From: Prosthecobacter debontii | Lineage (GTDB): Bacteria > Verrucomicrobiota > Verrucomicrobiia > Verrucomicrobiales > Verrucomicrobiaceae | Length of the DNA: 48,016 nt | Direction of reading: 5' to 3' | NCBI GenBank assembly: GCA_945860295.1 | Contig: CAMAQH010000030.1 | Span: 1 to 48,016, forward strand | Shown here: positions 25,621 through 35,199 of the stretch, one piece after another | How positions within the stretch are numbered: the stretch's first letter is position 1 | Layout of the letters: each line of letters begins with the position of its first letter | Position numbers and translations under genes: made by a program | The notes under the pieces: model-generated | The model's input: the letters and a program-made list of their open reading frames with translations, nothing else | The model's database searches: none | What the model was told of the DNA's origin: nothing

Positions 25621-26859
25621 TCAGCGCACAGCCGTCTGCGGGAGACGCTTGCCCAGACAGATGAGATTTTTTTCACCGCGAATGAAAATTTGCCCATCAC
25701 TCATCGCGGGTGAGGCAAAGACCTTCTCACCTAGTTCACTCTCGGCAAGCAGGTCATACTTCAAGCCGGGCTTCACCACTCGCAGCGTGCCAAAGTCATT
25801 GATGAAGAAAGCTTTGCCCTCAGCGCTGACGAGAGATGCGTGATGCTCCTTCATTCGCTCCTCCCAGGCGATCTCACCTTTGGCAGCATCAAAGCAGTGC
25901 GCGATGCCCGAGTCTGACACGATGAGTAGCCAGCCAGACTCACAAAGCGGCGAGGGAACATAGGATACGCCTTTGTTAGTGCGCCAGACAATGTGAGTGT
26001 TCGTGACATCTCCCATTCCATCAGGCTTGATAGCTAAGATGTGATGCTCGGGAAAGCCGCCACTCATCAGTAGCAAATTGGACTTCTCATCATGCACGAT
26101 GGAGGCCACAAACTGCTCCGTCGGCCCATCGATCATCCAGAGCAGTCGACCATCATGCGGATCATAGCTCGTCACACACTTCGACCCAGACAGCACCATT
26201 TGAGTGCGCCTGCTGAGCTCTTTAATCAAAGGCACGCAATAGCTGCGTGTTTGGTTAGGGCGCTCGATTCGCCAGAGTTGGCGACCATCCTTACGCGCTA
26301 GTGCCACGATGTAACCGGGACCGTCGTGATCGCAGTTTACGATCACTTTATCTTCAAAGATGATCGGACTGCCACAGAATCCATGCTTACTGGTGAAGAC
26401 CCCTGGGCGCACCTGCCAGGCCTGCTGGCCGCTGAAATCATGCGCACTCACCACCACCTGCGCACCATCGAGAAAGGCCGTGAACACACGCTCACCATCC
26501 GTTGCTGGTGTGCTGGAGGCATGGCTGTTTAGCCGATGTTTGCCCTCAAGCGGGGATTTTAAAACAGGCTGCTCCCACAGTAGCTTACCGCTAACTCGAT
26601 CCACACACAGCAGAAGGCGCTGTGCCGATTCTGCCACCGCTGCTACGGTAAAGATACGATCCTGCCACACGATGGGTGAGGCATGTCCAAGCCCCGGCAG
26701 CACAGTGCGCCAAGCTACGCTCTTCTCCGTGACTGATTCAGGGAAGCCGTGGTCTAGGCTCTTTCCATCAAGACGGCTGCCGCGCCATTGTGGCCAGTTT
26801 TCACCACAAGCTGTGGTCGCGACGAAATAAAGAATCGAGAGAGAAAAAAGACGCTGCAT
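25621..26859 (-). CDS. secreted PQQ-like beta-propeller repeat protein
   Basis: This 412-residue protein has a signal peptide (about 1–18) followed by NWPQWRGSRLDGKS, the opening typical of the many exported PQQ-like propeller proteins of Planctomycetes and Verrucomicrobia. Propeller blades follow with repeated LLWxx / A-x-D-x-x-G patterns (CVDRVSGKLLWEQP, ARKDGRQLWRIE, DAAKGEIAWEE). These proteins resemble quinoprotein dehydrogenases and BamB, but no catalytic PQQ ligands can be assigned. A redox or scaffolding role outside the cytoplasm is inferred. It is first in the three-gene minus-strand set and diverges from the SWIB gene over about 140 bases; no clear promoter is seen there. Confidence 0.8.
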   Translation of the reverse strand: MQRLFSLSILYFVATTACGENWPQWRGSRLDGKSLDHGFPESVTEKSVAWRTVLPGLGHASPIVWQDRIFTVAAVAESAQRLLLCVDRVSGKLLWEQPVLKSPLEGKHRLNSHASSTPATDGERVFTAFLDGAQVVVSAHDFSGQQAWQVRPGVFTSKHGFCGSPIIFEDKVIVNCDHDGPGYIVALARKDGRQLWRIERPNQTRSYCVPLIKELSRRTQMVLSGSKCVTSYDPHDGRLLWMIDGPTEQFVASIVHDEKSNLLLMSGGFPEHHILAIKPDGMGDVTNTHIVWRTNKGVSYVPSPLCESGWLLIVSDSGIAHCFDAAKGEIAWEERMKEHHASLVSAEGKAFFINDFGTLRVVKPGLKYDLLAESELGEKVFASPAMSDGQIFIRGEKNLICLGKRLPQTAVR

Positions 26860-27000
26860 GTGACGGACAGTATCGGCTCAGGACAATGGCTTCAATCATC
26901 AAAGTCACCCTAAGGGTAACATCAGCCAAATGACCTCAATGAAAAAACTTGTATGTGAGCTATTGACCCGTGCCCAGTAAACTGCCAGCATCGCGCCCCT

Positions 27001-27288
27001 ATGGCTAAAAAATCAAGCACCGCCCCAAAACCTGCTCGTAAACCTAACGCCGCTCTCATGAAGCCCGTCCAACCGGACGCTATTCTTGCGGCAGTTATCG
27101 GTTCCACTCCTCTCCCTCGTGGTGAGATGACCAAGAAACTGTGGGACTACATCAAAAAGAACGGTCTTCAGGACCAAACCAAGAAGACCAACATCAACGC
27201 TGATGCAGCGCTGAAGGCTGTCTTTGGTGGCAAGAGCCAAGTGACCATGTTTGAGATGACCAAGCTAGTCTCTGCACACGTCAAGTAA
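27001..27288 (+). CDS. SWIB/MDM2-domain protein
   Basis: This 95-residue basic protein has a Lys/Pro/Ala-rich N-terminal tail (AKKSSTAPKPARKPNAA) and a single SWIB domain with TPLPRGEMTKKLWDYIKKNG, LQDQTKKTNINADAALK and VFGGKSQVTMFEMTKLVSAH. SWIB domains are common in eukaryotic chromatin remodellers. Among bacteria they are found mainly in Chlamydiae and relatives, where one is fused to topoisomerase I. The tail suggests DNA or RNA binding; a nucleoid role is inferred. It is monocistronic, with its own terminator directly downstream. Confidence 0.88.
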   Translation: MAKKSSTAPKPARKPNAALMKPVQPDAILAAVIGSTPLPRGEMTKKLWDYIKKNGLQDQTKKTNINADAALKAVFGGKSQVTMFEMTKLVSAHVK

Positions 27289-27317
27289 TAGGCATCCACT
27301 GATTCCCTGTCTTTTCA

Positions 27318-27355
27318 AATCGTCCCTGACCTTCATTGGCAGGGACGATTTTTTA
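27318..27355 (+). terminator. rho-independent terminator of the SWIB gene
   Basis: AATCGTCCCTG (27318–27328) pairs with CAGGGACGATT (27340–27350) over an 11-base loop and is followed by more T. It begins about 30 bases after the SWIB stop codon. Confidence 0.85.
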
Positions 27356-27517
27356 CATCCCCCCCTTGCTCCCTTTATTCCACATTGACTGTCGCATTGC
27401 TCGCGTGAAAACCGAGACCTAAAGTCAAAACTTCATCAAATCCCAGGACGGTCGCATCTACCAGCGCAGCTTGAAGGAATCCATCTGCATCGGCGAGAAG
27501 ATCAAATAACCTATCTC

Positions 27518-28396
27518 ATGAAACGTCACCTCATCACGACTCTTCTTTTTACCGTAGCTCTTCACGCGGCTGACCCGATTCACGTGTTGGTTTGGGATGA
27601 GCAACAGCCCAAGCAGTCGCAGGGCTATGGTGACAAGTTCCTTGGCGATACTATCGCGGCGCATCTCTCCACTTTACCGGGTTTGTCCGTGAAATCGACG
27701 AATCTTAATGCGCCAGAGCAGGGACTCGATGACGCCACGCTTGATACCACCGATGTGCTTATTTTTTGGAGCCATGTCCGACAAAAGGACCAAGATGATG
27801 CACGGGTCGAGGCCGTCGTGAAGCGGGTGATGGATGGCAAACTCAGCCTCATCGCCCTGCACTCCGCGCATTGGTCCAAGCCTTTTGTGCGACTCATGCA
27901 GGAGCGCTCCAAAGCCGACGCGATGAAGGAAATGCCCGGAGTGCAGTGGGAATACACCAACGATAAACCCTACGGCATCGTGAAGCCAAAGGTGGCCCGC
28001 ATCACGCCGTTCATTGAGAAGGGCGAGGGTAATACATGGAAGCTCACCCTACCGCAGTGCGTGTTCCCATCGTATCGCGCCGACGGCGCGCCCTCGCATG
28101 TCACCACTCTGCTGCCAGATCATCCCATCGTTAAAGGTTTGCCCGCCGTGTGGGACATTCCGCAGACCGAGATGTATGGCGAGCCATTCCATGTGCCGTC
28201 ACCGGATGAAGTCGTGTTCGAAGAGAAGTGGGACAAGGGTGAGCAATTTCGCAGCGGCTGTGTATGGAAGGTGGGCGTGGGCCGCGTGTTCTACTTCCGT
28301 CCGGGTCATGAGACCTATCCTGTTTTCAAGCAAGCCGAACCGTTGCGCGTGATCGAGAATGCAGCGCGCTGGCTGGGTGCCGATGTTGCACACTGA
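27518..28396 (+). CDS. secreted ThuA-domain protein
   Basis: This 292-residue protein has a signal peptide (about 1–18) followed by a ThuA domain of the class-I glutamine-amidotransferase-like fold: IHVLVWDEQQP at the start, TTDVLIFWSHVRQ, SLIALHSAHWSKP in place of the nucleophile-elbow region, and GCVWKVGVGRVFYFRPGHETYP near the end. ThuA proteins act with ThuB-type dehydrogenases in 3-keto-disaccharide metabolism in rhizobia; exported versions are abundant in Verrucomicrobia. It is first in the long plus-strand carbohydrate/redox cluster and its 3' end overlaps the next gene by 14 bases. Confidence 0.85.
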   Translation: MKRHLITTLLFTVALHAADPIHVLVWDEQQPKQSQGYGDKFLGDTIAAHLSTLPGLSVKSTNLNAPEQGLDDATLDTTDVLIFWSHVRQKDQDDARVEAVVKRVMDGKLSLIALHSAHWSKPFVRLMQERSKADAMKEMPGVQWEYTNDKPYGIVKPKVARITPFIEKGEGNTWKLTLPQCVFPSYRADGAPSHVTTLLPDHPIVKGLPAVWDIPQTEMYGEPFHVPSPDEVVFEEKWDKGEQFRSGCVWKVGVGRVFYFRPGHETYPVFKQAEPLRVIENAARWLGADVAH

Positions 28397-31148
28397 TCTG
28401 ACACAGTTCCCGGCGTCATTGCTTCAACTCCATTTGCCTTTGAGAACCCTCGTCTTCCACTCTACTTCATCGCGCGCCTTCTTCCGGGGTTGCAGTGCGT
28501 TTGTTTTATTCATTGCGGCTCATCATGCCTCTGCGGAACCGCGCGCGGCAATGCTGGAGAAGCATCGGACTTTGATCAAGGATCACTGCGTCGCGTGTCA
28601 TGGTGCCGAGAAGCAGAAGGGCAAGTTCCGCGTTGATGATTTGCCGTTTACCCTCACGAACGTCGAAACGGCGGAGAAGTGGCAGAAGGTGCTCAATCAA
28701 ATGAACTCGGGCGAGATGCCGCCGGAGGATGAGCAGCAGCCGTCCAAGGAAGCTAAGGCGGATTTTCTCGATGATTTGGCGAATGTGATGGTGGCGGCGC
28801 GGCGTAGTCTCGGCGATCAAAAGGGTGTCATCACGATGCGGCGGCTGAATCGACGTGAATACAAAAACACGCTGCGGGAACTTCTTGGTGTGGAGATCAA
28901 TGTGGCCGAACTGCCGCCGGATGGTGGCTCAGGGGCGTTTGATACAGTGGGCTCGAACCTCTTCATGTCGGCGAATCAGATCGAGCAGTATCAGGCCCTC
29001 GGTCGCGAGGCGCTGGAGGAGGCTTTTGCGTGGCAAACGGCGGCGAGCGTTGAAAAGAAACTCCATTACGAGGGCGAGACAACGACGCCGAAGGTGAAGG
29101 ACTTCGTGAAGTATCAAATCGATGCCCGGGAGCGTGCGCAGAAGTGGGTGAAGGCCATCGAAGAAGCCGCAGCGAAGCCAGAGAACAAAGACATCTTTGC
29201 GGCCCTCAAGAAGGAGTTTCCAAATGACTCACGCCTCCGCCGCGAGTGGGCTCGCATCCCAGGTGCACCGAATCCGCGCACGTTTGGCTTTGATAAGAAA
29301 GGCGAGAACGATGCCGACCTCGCGAATGACTCGCTCGGTGCCGGTTGGTTGAAGTATCACGAGTATTACTCGCAGATGCCTGCGGTTGATCAGGGCGCCT
29401 ATCTCGGCACGCAGACGCGGCATCCGGCCGAGTTGAACGTGAACTACATCGAGTTACTCGTGCCTTTTGACTGGCCGGTGGGCGATTACATCGTCCGTGT
29501 GCGCGCAGCTGCGGTGAAGGATGCACCTGCGGAACGTCGCTTCCTCGATTTCGGCATTCATGCCCGCACGGGCAAAGTCATGGCTACCCATGAGATCACT
29601 GGCACAATCGAGAAACCGCAGATCATCGAGATCCCGATCACGCTGACGCAGGCGAACATGACGCGCGAGAATCGCTCGCTGTTCTTCCGTGAGAAAGGCA
29701 GCTGGGATACCAATGAAGAAGGCAATCGCAAACGTGCCGAGGCTGTGAAGCGCAATGGTATCGGCCCTGAGCTAGCGCTGTGGGTGGACTGGATTGAGGT
29801 CGAACGCGTGCCGAATGCCGCGAAGCCCATGCCGCCCGGTTTTGCCGCCCTGAAGTTGCCGCTTGATGACAAATCACCTGCATCAGCTGTTGCCGAACTG
29901 CGTGTGGCCTTCGAGCGTTTCGCCACAGAGGCCTTTCGCGGCACCACGCCGCCGGCGGGCTATGTGGACCGCTTGATGAGCCTCTACGACGTGCGCCGCA
30001 AAGCCGGTGACAAGCCTGTGGCTGCGCTGAAGGAAACACTTTCCGTTGTGTTAGCCTCGCCGATGTTTATCTACCTTGCGGAGCCATCGCCGGAAGACAA
30101 ACGTCGCTCTTTGACGAGTGCGGAACTGGCCACACGGCTTTCGTATTTTCTCTGGAGCGCTGCGCCGGATGCGGAGTTGAGAAAGAGCGATTTGTCGCAG
30201 CCCGAGGTGCTCGCCGCCCAAACCGAACGCCTGCTCAGTGATCCGCGCTCGGAAGGCTTTTTGACGGCCTTTGTCCATCAATGGCTCGGCTTGGATCGCA
30301 TCGACTTCTTTGAAGTGAATCGCGCGCTGTATCCGCGCTTTGACACCGGCACAAAAGTCGCTGCCAAAGGCGAGATCCACGAAACCATCGCGCACCTTTT
30401 GAAGCACAACGCCAGCCTGCGTGATCTTCTCAAGGCCGACTACGTCGTCATCAATCGCGTGCTCGCTCACTATTACGGCATCCCCGGCGTGAAGGGCGTA
30501 GGCTACGAAAAAGTGTCGCTGCCCAAGGACTCGCCACGCGGCGGCTTGCTCGGCATGGCGGCCATCCATTTCATGGGCGGCAATGGCGAGCGCACCAGTC
30601 CTGTCGAACGCGGTGCCTGGGTGTTACGCAAGCTTCTGCACGATCCGCCGCCGCCCGCCCCTGCGAACGTGCCCGCCATCACGCGGCTCGCGGGCAAGGT
30701 GCTTAACACACACGAGCGTTTGCTCGCGCATCAGGAAGACCCGCAGTGCGCCAGTTGTCATCGCAAGATCGATCCCATCGGCTTCGGTTTGGAAAACTTC
30801 GACGCCGCCGGCCAATGGCGCACCGAAGACAGCTACACAGCCAGCGATGCCAACGGCAAACCCGACCCGAAGAGCAAGAAGACCTGGAGCATCAACCCCG
30901 CCGCCGCTTTCCACAAAGGCCCCGCTTTTGAAGACTACTTCGCCCTCCGCGACATTATCGCCAGCAAGTCCGATGCCTTCGCCCGCAGCTTCAGCGAGGC
31001 CTTGATCGAGTTCGCCTTGGGAAGGCCAGTCGGCTTTCGGGATCAACCGCTCCTCGCCGACATGCTGCAGCAAGCCAGCAAGAAAGATTTCGCGATGCGC
31101 GAGTTCATTCAAGCGCTGGTGCGCAGCAAAGAGTTTCACACCAAGTAA
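28383..31148 (+). CDS. planctomycete-type cytochrome c protein (DUF1587/1592/1588/1585)
   Basis: This is a roughly 920-residue exported protein. A hydrophobic signal (about GCSAFVLFIAAHHASA) is followed by a haem-binding CVACH (bases 28587–28601) in a PSCyt1-like domain, then MRRLNRREYKNTLRELLGV (DUF1587). A carbohydrate-binding-like insert (about bases 29400–29800), DUF1592 (LTSAELATRLSYFLWS), DUF1588 with a second CxxCH (CASCH, 30747–30761, followed by IDPIGFGLENFDAAG) and DUF1585 complete it. The domain order is that of the large cytochrome family that pairs with DUF1552 proteins. Its activity is not established. The start is uncertain: ATG 28383 lies inside thuA and ATG 28359 is further upstream, while a non-ATG start near 28434 would place the signal peptide better. 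Confidence 0.85.
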   Translation: MLHTDLTQFPASLLQLHLPLRTLVFHSTSSRAFFRGCSAFVLFIAAHHASAEPRAAMLEKHRTLIKDHCVACHGAEKQKGKFRVDDLPFTLTNVETAEKWQKVLNQMNSGEMPPEDEQQPSKEAKADFLDDLANVMVAARRSLGDQKGVITMRRLNRREYKNTLRELLGVEINVAELPPDGGSGAFDTVGSNLFMSANQIEQYQALGREALEEAFAWQTAASVEKKLHYEGETTTPKVKDFVKYQIDARERAQKWVKAIEEAAAKPENKDIFAALKKEFPNDSRLRREWARIPGAPNPRTFGFDKKGENDADLANDSLGAGWLKYHEYYSQMPAVDQGAYLGTQTRHPAELNVNYIELLVPFDWPVGDYIVRVRAAAVKDAPAERRFLDFGIHARTGKVMATHEITGTIEKPQIIEIPITLTQANMTRENRSLFFREKGSWDTNEEGNRKRAEAVKRNGIGPELALWVDWIEVERVPNAAKPMPPGFAALKLPLDDKSPASAVAELRVAFERFATEAFRGTTPPAGYVDRLMSLYDVRRKAGDKPVAALKETLSVVLASPMFIYLAEPSPEDKRRSLTSAELATRLSYFLWSAAPDAELRKSDLSQPEVLAAQTERLLSDPRSEGFLTAFVHQWLGLDRIDFFEVNRALYPRFDTGTKVAAKGEIHETIAHLLKHNASLRDLLKADYVVINRVLAHYYGIPGVKGVGYEKVSLPKDSPRGGLLGMAAIHFMGGNGERTSPVERGAWVLRKLLHDPPPPAPANVPAITRLAGKVLNTHERLLAHQEDPQCASCHRKIDPIGFGLENFDAAGQWRTEDSYTASDANGKPDPKSKKTWSINPAAAFHKGPAFEDYFALRDIIASKSDAFARSFSEALIEFALGRPVGFRDQPLLADMLQQASKKDFAMREFIQALVRSKEFHTK

Positions 31149-31162
31149 CCGCTCTCCTCTCC

Positions 31163-32179
31163 ATGAAACACCTCCTCATCGCCTTCCTCATCCTGGGCAG
31201 CCAGCTCCATGCCGCCGAGGGCCAGCGGTTTGATCTCTCCAAGCGCGCCAGTGATATCGATCCGCAGGCAAAAGAGCACCCGGAGATCAAGTTCACCTTC
31301 ATGGATGACAAAGGCAAACCCGCCGATCTCCAACACGCCGTGGTGGACACCCGCGTGACTTCGCAGGGGAAGCTCGTGATCTGGCTCATGGGGCACAATC
31401 AAGGGCTGTTTGAGCGCATCTCCAGCTACGGTTATCACGGCATCCAGCCTCATTACTCGAACGGTTGGTTCGCAGGACTCACCAAGACTCAATACGAGGA
31501 CGGCAGCGGCACGGCGATCGGCAAAGTTCGCCTCGAAGCGGCCACGGGAGAGGATTTTAGCCCGCTGTTGAACATCCCGAAGCCCGACGGCATCATGGAA
31601 CGCTCGCTGCAGTTCGTGAAATGGCTCGCGACAGAGAATCCCGAAGGAAGGTGGGAGCAGTTCATCACCGCAGACGGCAACGGACTGCGATGGGAGAAAG
31701 TCATCATGAGCGGCATCTCGCATGGCAGCACCACGGCGGCCCGTTTTGCCATGTATCAGAAGGTGGACCGCGTGGTGATGTTCTCCGGCCCGCGTGACAA
31801 CACCGAGACCTGGCAGGGCGAAGCCTCCGCGACGCCATCGAACCGCTTCTTCGGCTTCTCCCATGTGCTCGATGGTGGCTGGGCCGCGGATCATTACTGC
31901 CGCTCATGGCAATTGCTCAAGATGCACAACCACGGCCCCATCGTGAACATCGACGTGGCCAACGCACCCTATTGGAACACGCGCTGCCTCATCACGAACA
32001 TCGACGTGAAGAATAACAGCGGACGTGCACACACCATCGTCGTGCCTGGAAGCAAGGACGCGATGGGCCAGTGGGTTTACGATGAGGTCTTCCGTTACCT
32101 CTTCACTCATCCCGTGGATCAAAGCGGCCTCGCCGTGCCGATGGACGCTGACTGCGAGATGGACCAACGTCCGCAGTAA
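31163..32179 (+). CDS. secreted alpha/beta hydrolase-like protein
   Basis: This 338-residue protein has a signal peptide (about 1–18). The nucleophile elbow is GISHGSTTAARFAMY with Ser186 (GxSxG), preceded by KLVIWLMGHNQG as the likely oxyanion strand. NIDVANAPYWNTRCLIT and the late IVVPGSKDAMGQW follow, and a His near the C-terminus (LFTHP) may complete the triad. An esterase role on an exported substrate is plausible; the exact family is not certain. It sits 14 bases after the cytochrome gene and 54 before the next, within the same transcript direction. Confidence 0.65.
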   Translation: MKHLLIAFLILGSQLHAAEGQRFDLSKRASDIDPQAKEHPEIKFTFMDDKGKPADLQHAVVDTRVTSQGKLVIWLMGHNQGLFERISSYGYHGIQPHYSNGWFAGLTKTQYEDGSGTAIGKVRLEAATGEDFSPLLNIPKPDGIMERSLQFVKWLATENPEGRWEQFITADGNGLRWEKVIMSGISHGSTTAARFAMYQKVDRVVMFSGPRDNTETWQGEASATPSNRFFGFSHVLDGGWAADHYCRSWQLLKMHNHGPIVNIDVANAPYWNTRCLITNIDVKNNSGRAHTIVVPGSKDAMGQWVYDEVFRYLFTHPVDQSGLAVPMDADCEMDQRPQ

Positions 32180-32233
32180 ATCTGCTCCTGCCCGCTTCAA
32201 TCTCCAACCAAGATCACTTTTCGCCCGTCTCCT

Positions 32234-35167
32234 ATGAATCCCCGCCGACGCTTCCTTCAATACTCCACAACGCTCATCTCTCTGCTAGTGCTCGCCTTGT
32301 CTTCGGCGAAAGCAGCGGAGCTTCTGCCATTGAGCACAGAGCCGTCGAAGCTCAGTTGGATTGGCTCCACGCAGCCGCTTGCAAAGGATGCGACGGCCGT
32401 ATTTGAGAGCGAGTTCCAGCTCGCGAATGCGCCGGTGGTGGTTCGCATCAAGCTTATGTCGTCGGCTCCATGCAAGGTGACCCTGAATGGCGAGAGCGTG
32501 GGCGAACACAGCGATGTGAAGCGGCCAAAATTTTTCGAATTCAAAAAGCAGGCAGTGAAGGGAGTGAACAAGCTGCGGCTTGAGACGAAGAGCAGCGGTG
32601 GTGCGGATTCGTTGGTGATGAGCATGCTCGTCGCGGACATGGATGGCACGCGGCGGCGGTTGGAGACGAACGGTGCGTGGAGCGTGGTGGTGAAGGGCAA
32701 GGCCGAGCCTGCGAAGGTGCTGCACGATTACGCCACCGCATCACAGGGCGATGTTTTTGTGTCGCTGCGTCCCTCCGTGACGGCGGCGGAGGACCTCAAA
32801 GTGCCAGAGGGTTTCAGGGTCGAGCGGCTCCACGCGCTCGATGAAGATGAAGGCTCGTGGGTTGCGATGTGCTTTGACGGCAAGGGCCGCATCATCGCGT
32901 CGGACGCTGGCGGACGACTTGTGCGCGTGACGGTGCCGGCGATTGGCGGCGACCCGAAGGCGACGAAAATCGAACCCATCAATCTCCCCGTCGGCCACGC
33001 CAATGGCCTGTTGTGGGCCTTTGACAGCCTCTACGTGATGGTCTGCCAGGAGGGCGTCTATGAGGCGGGCTCAGGCGTGTATCGGCTTCGCGATACGGAT
33101 GGCGACGACGTTTTCGACAAGGTTGAACTGCTGCGCAAGCTGATCGGCCAGAACGATCATGGACCGCACGCCTTAATCCTTACGCCCGATGGAAAAAGTA
33201 TCACCGTGGTCTGTGGCAATGCCACAGCTGCCACCGAGTATCAGCACTACCAAGTGCCGCCGATTTGGAAGGACGACCTAGCTCTGCCGAAGATCAAGGG
33301 CCACGGATTCATGCTCGGGGCTGGCGCTCCGGCGGGCTACTTCTGCCGCATGTCGCCGGATGGCAAAGAGTGGACACTCATCGCCGAAGGTTTCCGCAAT
33401 GAGTATGACGCCGCCTACAACCGCGATGGCGAACTCTTCACCTATGATGCGGATATGGAGTGGGATCTCGGCACGCCATGGTATCGGCCCACGCGTGTGT
33501 GTCATGTCGTGGACGGCGCGGAGTATGGCTGGCGCAGTGTCTCGGGAAAATGGCCTGAGGACTACGCAGACTCGCTGCCTCCGGTGCTCAATGTCGGGCA
33601 GGGCAGTCCTACTGGCGTGGCATTTGGCTACGGCGGAAAATTTCCGTTGAAATACCAGGAGGCACTCTACATCGCCGACTGGACTTATGGCCGGCTCTAC
33701 GCGGTGCACATGAAGGAGAAAGGTGCAAGCTACTCGGCTAACATGGAGGTGTTCGTCGAGGGGCGCGGGCTGAAGCCGACCGACATCGCCGTGAATACGA
33801 AGGACGGTGCCATGTATTTCACCGGCGGCAGCCGCACGGGCTACAGTGGTCTGTTCCGCTTATATTACACCGGCAAGGAGAGCACCTCCGAGGCACCACC
33901 AAAGGGCGATCCGGAGACGCGTGAACTGCGCGCGCTGCGGCATCGTCTAGAGCAGAACTATCACTCCACGGATGCCGAATCGCTGAACCTCGCGCTGGCA
34001 AATCTCGCGCATGAGGACCGCTTCATCCGTTTCGCTGCCCGGACACTACTCGAGTTCCGTCCGGTGGCGGAATGGCAGAAGCAAGCCCTCTTGCTCGACG
34101 CTTCGCAGGCTGTGGTGCAATCCGCACTGGCGCTGTCGCGGCTCGAGACCGCCTCTGCAAAGAGCGCGGTGTTTGAAAAGCTCGCCACCATTGATCTGGC
34201 CAAACAGCCGTCCGCCACCAAGCTCGATGTCATCCGGGCACTGCAAGTCGCATCCATCAGGCTCGGCGATCCCGATGCACCGGCACGTGCGACCTTGCTG
34301 AACAAGCTCCACACTGCCGTGCCGACGACCGACAACCGTTTCAATATCGAGGCTGGGCAACTCCTCGTGCGCTGGAAGTCGCCGCTCGCCGCGCAGAAGC
34401 TCTTTCCGCTTTTCCAAAAGGCCCCCACACAAGAGGAGCAGATTGCCTTTGCCGCGGTCTTGCGCCTTGTCTCCGGCGGATGGCCGGCAGGCAGTCGTGA
34501 AATTTACTTCCGCTGGTTCCTGCGTGCCGAGTTCAACAAAGCGGGCAACCTCGCCAAGTTCACCACCGACATCCGCAACGACGCCATTGCCTCGCTCAGC
34601 CCCGAGGAAAAGACCGCGCTTGAAAAAGTGCTCAGCGCTCCGCCCGAGGTGCAGCCCGCGCCGCCAGTGGCCTCACGATTGTTTGTCAAAAACTGGAGCA
34701 CAGACGAACTCGCCGCTGAAGTGGAGCCGCTGCTGAAGGGCAAGCGTAACATCGAGCGCGGCAAGACCTTGTTTCGTGAGACCGGCTGTCTTGCGTGTCA
34801 CCTTTTCAAAAGCGAGGGCGGCGTAGTCGGCCCCGACCTCACGCTCGCGGCGCAGAAGTTTGGTTCGCGTGAACTCATCGAGAGCATCACCGAGCCGAGC
34901 AAGACCATCAGTGACCAATACGGCACCACACAGGTCACGATGAAAAACGGCGATGTGTTTGCGGGTCGCAAAGTGAACGAAGGCCCCGACGCTTTGCAGA
35001 TTCAGGAAAACATTTTCACTGCCTCCGATGTCCGCAGCTTTGTGCGAAAGGACATTCAAAAAGTCGAGGTTTCCTCCGTTTCCCTCATGCCCCCCGGCCT
35101 CATTAACACCTGCCATCCAGACGAAGTCGCCGACCTCATCGCGTGGCTGCAAGCCGGTGCAAAGTGA
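32234..35167 (+). CDS. PVC-type haem-c protein with membrane-bound-dehydrogenase propeller
   Basis: This 977-residue exported protein opens with MNPRRRFLQY, which fits a twin-arginine signal, and a hydrophobic stretch to about residue 28. A beta-sandwich (about 35–155) precedes the PVC membrane-bound-dehydrogenase-type propeller (about 185–570; EGFRVERLHALDEDEGSWV, YRLRDTDGDDVFDKVELL, DWTYGRLYAVHM). A HEAT-like helical region (about 580–830) and a C-terminal haem-c domain of the Pirellula/Verrucomicrobium type follow, with CLACH at bases 34787–34801 and MPPGLINTCHPDEVADLIAWL. It resembles sugar dehydrogenases (sorbosone/glucose type), so it probably oxidises a sugar or passes its electrons on; this is inference. 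DUF1080 and DUF1552 genes follow directly. Confidence 0.85.
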   Translation: MNPRRRFLQYSTTLISLLVLALSSAKAAELLPLSTEPSKLSWIGSTQPLAKDATAVFESEFQLANAPVVVRIKLMSSAPCKVTLNGESVGEHSDVKRPKFFEFKKQAVKGVNKLRLETKSSGGADSLVMSMLVADMDGTRRRLETNGAWSVVVKGKAEPAKVLHDYATASQGDVFVSLRPSVTAAEDLKVPEGFRVERLHALDEDEGSWVAMCFDGKGRIIASDAGGRLVRVTVPAIGGDPKATKIEPINLPVGHANGLLWAFDSLYVMVCQEGVYEAGSGVYRLRDTDGDDVFDKVELLRKLIGQNDHGPHALILTPDGKSITVVCGNATAATEYQHYQVPPIWKDDLALPKIKGHGFMLGAGAPAGYFCRMSPDGKEWTLIAEGFRNEYDAAYNRDGELFTYDADMEWDLGTPWYRPTRVCHVVDGAEYGWRSVSGKWPEDYADSLPPVLNVGQGSPTGVAFGYGGKFPLKYQEALYIADWTYGRLYAVHMKEKGASYSANMEVFVEGRGLKPTDIAVNTKDGAMYFTGGSRTGYSGLFRLYYTGKESTSEAPPKGDPETRELRALRHRLEQNYHSTDAESLNLALANLAHEDRFIRFAARTLLEFRPVAEWQKQALLLDASQAVVQSALALSRLETASAKSAVFEKLATIDLAKQPSATKLDVIRALQVASIRLGDPDAPARATLLNKLHTAVPTTDNRFNIEAGQLLVRWKSPLAAQKLFPLFQKAPTQEEQIAFAAVLRLVSGGWPAGSREIYFRWFLRAEFNKAGNLAKFTTDIRNDAIASLSPEEKTALEKVLSAPPEVQPAPPVASRLFVKNWSTDELAAEVEPLLKGKRNIERGKTLFRETGCLACHLFKSEGGVVGPDLTLAAQKFGSRELIESITEPSKTISDQYGTTQVTMKNGDVFAGRKVNEGPDALQIQENIFTASDVRSFVRKDIQKVEVSSVSLMPPGLINTCHPDEVADLIAWLQAGAK

Positions 35168-35199
35168 AGTGCGCATCGTACCACAACTCCAACACTTCA

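Noticed and set aside
26949-26983. Possible -35/-10 pair (TTGACC and TAAACT) before the SWIB gene
   Set aside because: The spacing is only about nine bases, too short for a sigma-70-type promoter.
27423-27509. Short frame reading FIKSQDGRIYQRSLKESICI before the ThuA gene
   Set aside because: It has no start codon and no recognisable family; it could be a gene remnant, but 28 codons are too few to support a call.
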